From the NCBI GenBank assembly GCA_964493945.1, contig CAZBQG010000030.1, positions 1 through 23,485 on the forward strand: a DNA stretch of 23,485 bases. The letters run 5' to 3'. Origin of the DNA: CAZBQG01 sp964493945 (lineage in GTDB: Bacteria; Pseudomonadota; Alphaproteobacteria; Rhodospirillales; UBA2165). The notes beneath the pieces were generated by a model, which worked only from the letters and a program-made list of their open reading frames with translations, was not told the origin of the DNA and made no database searches. Shown here one piece after another: positions 8,885-15,885 of the stretch; within the stretch, counting starts at the first letter, position 1, and each line of letters starts with the position of its first letter. The translations under genes and the position numbers were made by a program.

Positions 8885-8897
8885 GAGCCTTGTCTCA
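8882..8897. terminator. Small hairpin spanning two convergent stop codons
   Basis: TGAGA (8882-8886) and TCTCA (8893-8897) flank a 6-nt loop between the converging racemase-family and sulfatase genes. The stem is only 5 bp and lacks a T-run, so it is a weak bidirectional terminator candidate. Confidence 0.25.
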
Positions 8898-10469
8898 GGC
8901 CGAACTGGTGGGGGAATAATTGTGATCGCGGCAGGCCATCATTTCGTGGATCATGGCTTCCGTCAGGCGGGCGCGCTGGGGCTGGGCCGCCGGATCGTCC
9001 CATAGATTGTGCATTTCATGGGGGTCGTTTGCCAGGTCATATAGCTCGCCCCAATCGGTTGCCTGGAAAACACTGAGCCGCCAGTCCGGTTCCACATAGG
9101 TCAGCATCTGATTGGGCCCGTCGGGCTGGAAGTAATACATCAGGCTGTAATCCTCGATCAGCATGCCTTCATGTCTGACATTGGTGTCCAGCAGGCTGTT
9201 CCCCTGAATGCCGAAATAGGGTTGCAGGCCGGCCCTGTCCAAAATGGTGCGGGCGATATCCAGGGTGCCGTTCATGCCTGCTTCGCGCGCGCCACCGCCC
9301 GGCTGGGCCGGGTCATGCCAGATGAAGGGGACCCGCAACACGCCTTGGTAATGCAGGCTGAGTTTCAGCATCAGGCCATGATCGCTCATATAATCGCCAT
9401 GGTCGGAGGTGAAGATGACCACCGTGTTCCCGACCAGACCCAACTCGTCCAGCAGAGCCAGAAGTTCGCCCACCTGATCATCCACCATGGAGATCATGCC
9501 ATAAGTAAGGGCGATGGATTCCCGGGCCTCGCGCTCATTGACCTGGTAGGGATAGGCGCCCCTGGAATGGGACGCATTGAAGGCTTCGCGCAGTTCCGGA
9601 ATATCGGGCAGACGTGAAAGCAAATCATCGCCAAATGACGGCGGCAGGGGGATGTCGGCTGGGTCATACATATCCCAGTAACGCCCGGGCGGCGTGAAGG
9701 GATGGTGGGGATCAGGGAAAGAGCATTGCAGGAAGAAGGGCCGCTCGGAATCCTGGGCGGCGTGATGGCGCAGAAACTCCTGGCATTGCCCGCCAATATA
9801 GCTGGTGGGATAAAGCTCCTCGGGCAAGGAAGTGCGCCAAGCCTGGGGGGCTACATAGCGGTTATCGGGCAGCGCGTTCTCGGGTGCCAGAAGCTCCAGC
9901 GCGTCGGGCGATTGTTCGCTCAGCCATTTGCGGTAATGCCCGCCGCGCGAAGCTGATACCAGGCGCAGATGGTCGAACCCATAATAGGGCATCTCGATCC
10001 CGCGCCCCGGATTGCTCAGCCACTCATTGACCATTTCAGTGGTGAAAGCGGGACCGTGGATGGGGTCATGGAAAGCATGACTGAGGGCTTCGGGAGCCGG
10101 CCTGTCGCCCTCCTTGCCGATTTGGCGGGCCGCCGGATCGGCATTCAGGAAATTTTGCAAATGGGCCTTGCCCACCAGGCCCGTGCTGTAGCCGCCAGCC
10201 CGCAAAATATCCATGAAGGTGGTCGCCTTGGACGACAGCGATATGCCGTTGTGGCGAACGCCGTGGGCCGAGGGCATGCGCCCGGTCGCCAGGCTCGCCC
10301 GGTTGGGCTGGCAAACGGGGGTTGCCACGTAAAATTTGTCCCAGCTTTTTCCCTTGGCGGCGATCCCGTCGATATGGGGAGTTTGCACGATTGGATTGCC
10401 GCTGCAGCCTAGATGATCGGCCCGGTGCTGGTCGGTCATGATGAGCAGAAAATTAGGTTGCTGTTGCAT
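8895..10469 (-). CDS. Sulfatase / alkaline-phosphatase-superfamily hydrolase (formylglycine type)
   Basis: Arylsulfatase-family enzyme of 524 residues, predicted to hydrolyse a sulfate (or phosphonate) ester. The metal-binding N-terminal segment LLIMTDQHRADHLG includes Asp13. The active-site motif is CQPNRASLATGR, with Cys53 as the residue expected to become formylglycine. A second metal cluster reads FTSDHGDYMSDHG. The fourth motif position is Asn, whereas the canonical signature has Ser or Ala, a variant I associate with a subgroup of proteobacterial sulfatases. The ATG at 10469 is chosen over upstream in-frame starts because AAGGA lies just before it and the conserved sequence begins there. 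It overlaps the end of the PuuE-type gene by 17 nt, so the two are coupled. No signal peptide is apparent, suggesting a cytoplasmic enzyme. Substrate unknown. Confidence 0.9.
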   Translation of the reverse strand: MQQQPNFLLIMTDQHRADHLGCSGNPIVQTPHIDGIAAKGKSWDKFYVATPVCQPNRASLATGRMPSAHGVRHNGISLSSKATTFMDILRAGGYSTGLVGKAHLQNFLNADPAARQIGKEGDRPAPEALSHAFHDPIHGPAFTTEMVNEWLSNPGRGIEMPYYGFDHLRLVSASRGGHYRKWLSEQSPDALELLAPENALPDNRYVAPQAWRTSLPEELYPTSYIGGQCQEFLRHHAAQDSERPFFLQCSFPDPHHPFTPPGRYWDMYDPADIPLPPSFGDDLLSRLPDIPELREAFNASHSRGAYPYQVNEREARESIALTYGMISMVDDQVGELLALLDELGLVGNTVVIFTSDHGDYMSDHGLMLKLSLHYQGVLRVPFIWHDPAQPGGGAREAGMNGTLDIARTILDRAGLQPYFGIQGNSLLDTNVRHEGMLIEDYSLMYYFQPDGPNQMLTYVEPDWRLSVFQATDWGELYDLANDPHEMHNLWDDPAAQPQRARLTEAMIHEMMACRDHNYSPTSSA

Positions 10470-11394
10470 GGTCCGTTCCTTTTTCCTCGCCATGGGGATG
10501 TTGAGCGATCCAATGGCGGGCGATATCCAGACGGCGGCAAATCCAGGCATCGTCTCGGCTTGAAACATAATCGAGAAAACTCTTGAGCCCGGCGGTGCGG
10601 CCCGGGCGCCCCGCGTTTCTGGCATGCAGGCCCACCGACATCATTTTTGGCCGCTCCGTACCTTCTTCCAAGAGCGTATCGAAGCTGTCTGTCAAATAAG
10701 CAATAAATTGCTCCCCCGTGCCGGTGGCGCCCGATGGCATTCTTCCGTCATTGGTATCCAGGGAATAGGGAACCACCAGACGGGGCTTGCCCGATACCTC
10801 CACCCAATAGGGCAGCTCATCGTTGTAAGCGTCCGAATCATACAGAAACCCGCCCTCCTCGGCCAACAGGCGCCGCGTGTTCTCGCTTGCACCGAAGCGG
10901 CAATACCAGCCCAGCGGGCGCTCGCCCATGGTCTTTTCGATGGAGGCGATGGCGCGCCTTATATGGTCGCGCTCCTCGTCTTCCTCCATGGCGAAATGTT
11001 CCACCCAGCGCCAGCCATGGCAGCATATGTCGTGGCCCGCCCGGCGGATGGCGGCGGCCACTTCCGGGTTCTTCTCCAAAGCCAGGGCGCAGGCAAAGAC
11101 CGTAATGGGCAGGCCGTAATTCTCGAAAAGGCGCAACAGGCGCCAAACGCCCACTCGGCTGCCATATTCGAAGCTGCTTTCCATGGCCATGTTGCGCCGG
11201 CCGTCGGGGAAATGGACGGCGGGCAGGTCGCCGCCTGCCGCCTCCGAGCGCCCATCCCCATCGCCGATGGAATATTCCGACCCTTCCTCGTAATTGAGCA
11301 CGATCTGCAAGGCGATGCGCGCCCCGCCAGGCCAGGCGGCATGGGGTGGGTTGGCGCCGTATCCGATCAGATCGCGTACTGGTTCACCGCTCAT
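10453..11394 (-). CDS. puuE: PuuE-type allantoinase (polysaccharide-deacetylase family)
   Basis: Matches the PuuE group of polysaccharide-deacetylase-fold enzymes, reported as metal-independent allantoinases that hydrolyse allantoin to allantoate in purine breakdown. Characteristic stretches are RDLIGYGANPPHAAWPGGAR at the N terminus, LNYEEGSEYSIGDGD, MESSFEYGSRVGVWRLLRLF, GWYCRFGASENTRRLLAEEG and MMSVGLHARNAGRPGR near the C terminus. The 313-residue length is typical. The start is the ATG at 11394 rather than the adjacent in-frame TTG at 11397. It leads a two-gene operon with the sulfatase and has a CRP-type box about 40 nt upstream of its start. Allantoin is a hydantoin derivative, so this fits the neighbouring hydantoinase and carbamoylase. 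Ureidoglycolate or allantoate enzymes are not in the window, so the exact cyclic ureide is uncertain. Confidence 0.85.
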   Translation of the reverse strand: MSGEPVRDLIGYGANPPHAAWPGGARIALQIVLNYEEGSEYSIGDGDGRSEAAGGDLPAVHFPDGRRNMAMESSFEYGSRVGVWRLLRLFENYGLPITVFACALALEKNPEVAAAIRRAGHDICCHGWRWVEHFAMEEDEERDHIRRAIASIEKTMGERPLGWYCRFGASENTRRLLAEEGGFLYDSDAYNDELPYWVEVSGKPRLVVPYSLDTNDGRMPSGATGTGEQFIAYLTDSFDTLLEEGTERPKMMSVGLHARNAGRPGRTAGLKSFLDYVSSRDDAWICRRLDIARHWIAQHPHGEEKGTDHATAT

Positions 11395-11435
11395 CAAATT
11401 CGCCCCGCCAGACCTTGTGGCAAAAGAAAAACCGT

Positions 11436-11455
11436 TTTGTGACGGATATCACAAA
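11436..11455. promoter_or_regulatory. CRP-type operator, perfect inverted repeat
   Basis: TTTGTGACGGATATCACAAA has 7-bp perfect arms around a 6-nt spacer and contains the full TGTGA-N6-TCACA consensus of CRP-family regulators. Its centre is about 51 nt before the puuE start and 118 nt before the start at 11563, so it could act on either divergent unit. This is the strongest regulatory site in the window. Confidence 0.75.
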
Positions 11456-11499
11456 CAGCAGGTACCCGATCATCGTATGTTCCGTCATGGTCACGCAAG

Positions 11500-11519
11500 T
11501 GGGCAACGTCGTTTGCCCA
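11500..11519. promoter_or_regulatory. Second perfect inverted repeat in the divergent region
   Basis: TGGGCAA (11500-11506) and TTGCCCA (11513-11519) surround a 6-nt spacer, 64 bp centre-to-centre from the CRP box. It could be an operator for an unidentified dimeric regulator or a hairpin in the leader of the gene at 11563. Confidence 0.4.
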
Positions 11520-11562
11520 GGAACCGGTCCAAGGCTGAAACAGCTGGGCGCGATTGCCATAG

Positions 11563-11945
11563 ATGAATAAAACCAGGTTTAGTCTTTTTTATTTGGCTAC
11601 CTATTTATATCTCGGAGGCGCTGTCCCCGTGGCGGTTCCCCAACTGGCCTTGGATTTGTTCATGTCCAATGGGAATATCATGATCTAATGCTGCGCATGT
11701 TGGGGACCTTTATGCTGGAGGTGGCTATTCTGGTTACCCAGATCATCCGCTACCGGATCACGGCCCTTTTTCCCAGCACCTTGTTGGTGCGCGTACTTTT
11801 TCTGTTTGCCTTCGGCAATTTCTATTACGCCTATGGCGATCCCATGCTGCTGGTGCTGATGGGCATCGTCGGTCTGGGCGTGATCTGGACGACCGGCGCT
11901 TATCTCGCCGATGGCCGGGACAAGATGGTTTGGCCAAGGAACTGA
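11563..11945 (+). CDS. Small inner-membrane protein, split by a frameshift near 11676
   Basis: A 41-codon frame opens at 11563 (MNKTRFSLFYLATYLYLGGA) and stops at 11688, overlapping an 85-codon frame beginning MLRMLGTFMLEVAILVTQ. Adding one T at 11676 fuses them through SNGNYHDLMLRMLG into one product of about 127 residues. It has roughly four hydrophobic segments (FSLFYLATYLYLGGAVPVAV, LGTFMLEVAILVTQII, LLVRVLFLFAFGNFYYAY, PMLLVLMGIVGLGVIW) and no recognisable catalytic motif. This join explains the otherwise odd pair of short frames. It lies just upstream of the flagellar-rod-like gene on the same strand and divergent from puuE. Function unknown. If the break is real, the downstream piece could be made alone from 11688 or 11697, but that would lack the first membrane segment. 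Confidence 0.6.
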
Positions 11946-11952
11946 CCGGACG

Positions 11953-12270
11953 ATGAGCGGATCAGACATATTGGGCATCGCGGTTTCAGGGCTTCGGGCC
12001 AACGCCTTCGCCTATGGGGTGGTGGCCAATAATGTGGTCAATGCCAACAGCCCGGATCATCAGCCCCGCGAGGTGCGCACCATCTCCCAGGTGGCCGGGC
12101 CGGACCCGGGTGGCGCGCGGGCGGTTGCCGTCGATAAGGGTGATGCCCAGGTGGATGTGGCTGGTGAGTTAGTCAGTATGATCCAGATCGAGACGGGCTA
12201 TGCGGCCAATGCCAAGATTGCCAATACGGCCCAGGAATTGAGCGGCAGCCTGCTGGGCATCCTGGCCTAG
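11953..12270 (+). CDS. Miniature flagellar basal-body rod-like protein
   Basis: A 105-residue protein made of the two conserved ends of flagellar rod/hook proteins (FlgB/FlgC/FlgE/FlgF/FlgG type) with almost nothing between. The N terminus ILGIAVSGLRANAFAYGVVANNVVNANSPDH matches the signature with the ANN-NANT/S core. The C terminus VDVAGELVSMIQIETGYAANAKIANTAQELSGSLLGIL matches the helical heptad-bearing segment that packs in the rod. FlgC itself is usually around 130-140 residues. No other flagellar gene is in the window, so this is an orphan copy. It starts 7 nt after the membrane-protein gene, and its stop overlaps the end of the convergent CNB gene. It may be a divergent rod or adaptor component, or serve a non-flagellar role; the sequence does not say which. 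Confidence 0.7.
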   Translation: MSGSDILGIAVSGLRANAFAYGVVANNVVNANSPDHQPREVRTISQVAGPDPGGARAVAVDKGDAQVDVAGELVSMIQIETGYAANAKIANTAQELSGSLLGILA

Positions 12271-12905
12271 GCCAGCGCCTTGGTCCGCCCTTCAGCTTCC
12301 TGCCAGTTTTCCAACAAACGGCGCACGATGATCCGCATCAGAAAAAACCCAAAGCGTGGATTTTGGAAAAATAGCTGCGTCATGTCTTCCTGGGAGAGGA
12401 CATAAAGCTAGCAATCGGTCTCGCAGACGGCGGTGCAGGTGCGGCGGTTTTCAGGGGTGAAGGCGCCGATCTCACCCAGCACGTCCCCCGCCGTGACATG
12501 GTGATCGATTTCCTGGAGATGCAGGCTGCCCGAACGGATCAGCACCATGTTGTCGGGCGGATCACCCTTGTTGAACAGCACCCCATCCGCCGCCCTCGTT
12601 TCCTTTTTCATATAGGGGATCAGGGGATCCAGGCTGTTTCCTCCATCCACTGCGGCTTCCTTGATCTCCCGGACCAGAGGCATCATCTGGATCAAACGAT
12701 AGGTGTTGAGCGGCGCCAATAGAATGTGCAGGATAAAGGTGGGCTCGCTGCCGGCGGCCAGGCCAAAGGCGATAAATCTTAAATTGCCCGCGATCATACC
12801 GACCCTGAGCGGGATCATGGTCTGCCGGTGGAGTGCCCAAAGGGAAATCAGACCACCCCCATATCCGATGGCGTTGACCCAGGTGAGGAATTCAAAATCG
12901 GCCAT
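12267..12905 (-). CDS. Membrane-anchored cyclic-nucleotide-binding-domain protein, interrupted by an in-frame TAG
   Basis: Three hydrophobic segments fill the N-terminal 75 or so residues (FLTWVNAIGYGGGLISLWAL; PLRVGMIAGNLRFIAFGLAAG; FILHILLAPLNTYRLI). A CNB/CRP-type sensor domain follows at about residues 95-200, including VLFNKGDPPDNMVLIRSGSL and DVLGEIGAF. A TAG at 12408-12410 ends the frame after TAVCETDC, but the same frame continues for 46 sense codons with LYVLSQEDMTQLFFQNPRFG and FLMRIIVRRLLEN, clearly the rest of the CNB domain and C helix. The position normally carries Glu (a GAG codon differs by one base). The start is 37 nt after the bioB stop, so it may be cotranscribed with the biotin genes. 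It could bind cAMP or a related nucleotide, but lacks a DNA-binding domain. Confidence 0.75.
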
Positions 12906-12942
12906 GGCATCTCTCCATAATTCCGAAAACGCCTGTCCTCAC

Positions 12943-13929
12943 TTATTCTCCCGCTTGTTCTCCCGGGGAAGGCTCGGCGTTGAGGTCCAACCGGTCCATC
13001 AGCGCCCGGTCCCGGTCCATACCCGAATTTTCCGTGGTCAACAGCCGCTCGCCATGGAAAATGGAATTGGCACCGGCGAAGTAACATAAGGCCTGGGCCT
13101 CGTCGCTGAGGGATCCGCGGCCGGCCGACAGACGCACCCGGGAATCCGGCATGACGATGCGGGCAACGGCGATGGTGCGGACCAATTCCAGAGCATCGGG
13201 CGGCTCCTGACCGCCCAAGGGCGTGCCGTCGATGGGCACCAGCCGGTTGATGGGCACGCTTTCGGGGTGAGGGTCGAGTCCGGCCAATGAGGCCAGTAGC
13301 CCGGCCCGGTCGGCGCGGCTTTCACCCAGGCCGATAATGCCGCCGCAGCATAATTTAAGCCCGGCGACGCGCACCGCATCGATGGTACCCAGCCGGTCCG
13401 CATAAGTGCGGGTCGAGACCACATCGGGATAGAATTCTTCCGACGTATCCAGATTGTGATTGTAATAATCCAGGCCAGCATCTTTCAGGCGCCGGGCCCG
13501 GTCTTCGTCCATCATGCCCAGCGTCATGCAGGTCTCAAGACCGGTGGATTTGACGCCGGCGACGATTTCCGTGAGGGCCGGCATGTCGCGCTCTTTTACC
13601 TCGCGCCAGGCGGCACCCATGCAAAAACGGGTAGCCCCACCGGCCTTGGCTTCCCGTGCCTGGGCCAGAATTTCATCGGTTTCCATCAGGGGTGTGGCTT
13701 CAAGTCCCGTATCATTATGGGCGCTTTGCGAACAATATTTGCAATCTTCCGCACAGCCGCCGGTCTTGATGTTGATAAGCGTGCTGAGCTGTATGCCGTT
13801 GGCATCGAAATGCTGGCGGTGGAGGGAGTGGGCCTGGAACAACAGATCATTAAAGGGCAGGCCGAAGAGCTCGAGGATTTCTTCCACCGTCCAATCATGG
13901 CGGATCGCGATCTTCGATGTTTTGTTCAT
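12943..13929 (-). CDS. bioB: Biotin synthase
   Basis: Radical-SAM enzyme that inserts sulfur into dethiobiotin in the final step of biotin synthesis. The SAM-cluster cysteines are Cys59, Cys63 and Cys66 in GGCAEDCKYCSQSAHN. Further BioB-typical stretches are ETCMTLGMMDEDRARRLKDAG, LDYYNHNLDTSEEFYPDV and GANSIFHGERLLTT. The product is 328 residues with the start at 13929 (MNKTSKIAIRHDW), close to family norm. An in-frame upstream start at 13995 would run into bioA and adds non-conserved residues. It is the last biotin gene of the operon, 4 nt after the bioA stop. Confidence 0.96.
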   Translation of the reverse strand: MNKTSKIAIRHDWTVEEILELFGLPFNDLLFQAHSLHRQHFDANGIQLSTLINIKTGGCAEDCKYCSQSAHNDTGLEATPLMETDEILAQAREAKAGGATRFCMGAAWREVKERDMPALTEIVAGVKSTGLETCMTLGMMDEDRARRLKDAGLDYYNHNLDTSEEFYPDVVSTRTYADRLGTIDAVRVAGLKLCCGGIIGLGESRADRAGLLASLAGLDPHPESVPINRLVPIDGTPLGGQEPPDALELVRTIAVARIVMPDSRVRLSAGRGSLSDEAQALCYFAGANSIFHGERLLTTENSGMDRDRALMDRLDLNAEPSPGEQAGE

Positions 13930-13933
13930 TTGA

Positions 13934-15244
13934 TCAATCCAGTCTGGCCAGCACCTTGGCGATACCCCCATAGGCTTGGTCCATTTGGGCTTCACTTATA
14001 CACAAGGGGGGCAACAGGTAAACCACATTGCCCAAGGGCCGGGTGAGCAATCCGTCGGCCAGAAACATGGCCTGCAGCTTCTCACCGATGGCCGATCCGT
14101 AGGTCGCCTCGCCGCCTTCCACCTCAAACGCCGCGATGGTGCCCATGACCCGGGGCCTAATGATCGATGCCTTGGCCTTCAATTCATCCATGCCCTGGCG
14201 GTGCCTGGCCTGGATAGCCTCCACCTGGCCATCGGATGCGTCGAGCAATTCCAATGAGGCGTTGGCGGCGGCGCAGCCAAGGGGATTGGCGGTGAATGAA
14301 TGACCGTGTGAAAAAGCTTCATCGAAGCTGTCACCCAGAAAGGCTTCGTAAATCCCTTCCCGGCAGACGGTCGCGGCCAAAGGCAAGAAGCCACCGGTCA
14401 GCCCCTTGGACAGGCAGACCAGATCGGGTGTCACTTGGGCCTTTTGGCAGGCGAACATTTCCCCGGTGCGTCCGAAACCGGTCATTACTTCATCGAATAT
14501 CAGCAAGACGCCTGCTGATTTGAGCCGCTCAGACACGGCCTGGACGAATTGGGGCCGGCACATGCGGAAGCCGCTGGCACCTTGAATAAGGGGCTCCATG
14601 ATCAGGGCTGCCGTCTCTCCGCCATGCTCCGCCAGATAACCATCCAGGGCTACTAGGGCCTCTTGTTCCTTTTGCTCGGCTTCGTTGTCGCCGTCCCAGG
14701 TGGCGGGGTAGGGCAGGGATTGGCTTTCAAACAACAGGTCTTCCCACATGTCGAAAAACCCAGACCCCTTGCCCACCGCCATGGCCCCGAAGGTATCGCC
14801 GTGATAGCCGCCGTCGAAACTCAGAAAACGCTTGCGTTGGGGCTCTCCCTTGTTGCGCCAATATTGATAAGACATCTTGAGCGCCACCTCGACGGCCGTC
14901 GAGCCATCGTCTGAAAAGAACACCCGGTCCAGATCATCGGGCATCCTGGTGGCCAGGGACGCGGCCAGACGGACCGCCGGCTCATGGGTGAAACCGGCGA
15001 ATATGACATGGTCCAGTTCCGCCGCCTGATCTGCAATGGCCTGGGCGATGGCGGGTTCACCATGGCCATGCAGGATGACCCACCAGGACGATATGAGGTC
15101 CAAATATTCCCGCCCGTCGGCGCCGGTCAGCACGGCACCCTTGGCGGATTTGATAGGGACGGGCAGGGGGGCGGTCTGGGCCTGGGTGAAGGGATGCCAC
15201 ATATGGCGCGCATCCAGCGTGCTCAGCTCCTCCCAGTCGCTCAT
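13934..15244 (-). CDS. bioA: Adenosylmethionine-8-amino-7-oxononanoate aminotransferase
   Basis: PLP enzyme transferring the amino group of S-adenosylmethionine to KAPA to give DAPA. It begins with the BioA signature HMWHPFTQAQ and has LDLISSWWVILHGHG, where the paired tryptophans at residues 54-55 distinguish BioA from other class III aminotransferases. Later landmarks are FDGGYHGDTFGAMAVG, LIFDEVMTGFGRTG and the Schiff-base Lys280 in CLSKGLTGGFLPLA. The length of 436 residues is normal. Its start overlaps the bioD stop as ATGA, and bioB follows directly. Confidence 0.96.
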   Translation of the reverse strand: MSDWEELSTLDARHMWHPFTQAQTAPLPVPIKSAKGAVLTGADGREYLDLISSWWVILHGHGEPAIAQAIADQAAELDHVIFAGFTHEPAVRLAASLATRMPDDLDRVFFSDDGSTAVEVALKMSYQYWRNKGEPQRKRFLSFDGGYHGDTFGAMAVGKGSGFFDMWEDLLFESQSLPYPATWDGDNEAEQKEQEALVALDGYLAEHGGETAALIMEPLIQGASGFRMCRPQFVQAVSERLKSAGVLLIFDEVMTGFGRTGEMFACQKAQVTPDLVCLSKGLTGGFLPLAATVCREGIYEAFLGDSFDEAFSHGHSFTANPLGCAAANASLELLDASDGQVEAIQARHRQGMDELKAKASIIRPRVMGTIAAFEVEGGEATYGSAIGEKLQAMFLADGLLTRPLGNVVYLLPPLCISEAQMDQAYGGIAKVLARLD

Positions 15245-15885
15245 GATGTGTTCTCCGCAATGGTCCGGGAAATCCCGGCCACGAATCCATCCTCCAGGCG
15301 GGGGAGGGACCGATCATCCAGGGGAGCGGTATAAGGGATTCCGGTGATATTGGCCAGACCGGAAAAATGCTCGATGGCCTGGCGGTTGGCGTCACTGGCC
15401 GGGCCCATCAGGATAATTCCGGCGACGGTTATTTGGCGCCGGTCCAGGGCTTCCAAGGTAAGCAGGCTGTGATTGATGGTGCCCAGGCTTCCCCTGGCAA
15501 CCACCACCACCGGCAGACCAAGATGATCAATTAAATCGATCATCAGATGGCGGTCATTCAAGGGAACCAGAACGCCGCCCGCCCCCTCGGCCACCAAGGG
15601 GCGCTGCGTGGCGGGCAGACGGAAATCATCAAGCGCGATGCTCCCGCCGTCCAGCGCCGCTGCCTCATGGGGCGAAAGGGGCTGGCTAAAATGATGAAGC
15701 GAGGGGTGCAGCCGTTCGGGGGGCAGGCCGGTCAGGCGGGCAATCTCGGGTGTATCGGCCTGGGTCTGGGGTCCGGTCTGCATTGGCTTCCAGTAATCCC
15801 CATTCAGGGCCCGCACCAAACAGGCGGCGGCCACGGTCTTTCCCACATCCGTATCCGTGCCGGTGACGAAAACGCCACTGCTCAT
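15241..15885 (-). CDS. bioD: Dethiobiotin synthetase
   Basis: ATP-dependent carboxylase closing the ureido ring of biotin from DAPA and CO2. It is 214 residues with the P-loop GTDTDVGKT at residues 9-17, the VAEGAGGVLVPLNDR loop and VVVVARGSLGTINHSLLTLEAL, all typical of BioD. It overlaps bioF upstream and bioA downstream by 4 nt each, implying translational coupling of the operon. Confidence 0.95.
   Translation of the reverse strand: MSSGVFVTGTDTDVGKTVAAACLVRALNGDYWKPMQTGPQTQADTPEIARLTGLPPERLHPSLHHFSQPLSPHEAAALDGGSIALDDFRLPATQRPLVAEGAGGVLVPLNDRHLMIDLIDHLGLPVVVVARGSLGTINHSLLTLEALDRRQITVAGIILMGPASDANRQAIEHFSGLANITGIPYTAPLDDRSLPRLEDGFVAGISRTIAENTS

Noticed and set aside
10470..10625. N-terminal extension of the sulfatase
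   Set aside because: It would lie inside puuE, lacks conserved sequence, and a good Shine-Dalgarno precedes the ATG at 10469.
2963..12410. Pyrrolysine decoding of the two in-frame TAG codons
   Set aside because: TAG is also the normal stop of oah, dch and the flagellar-rod-like gene, the affected families are not known Pyl proteins, and no pyl genes are present. Point change or error is simpler.
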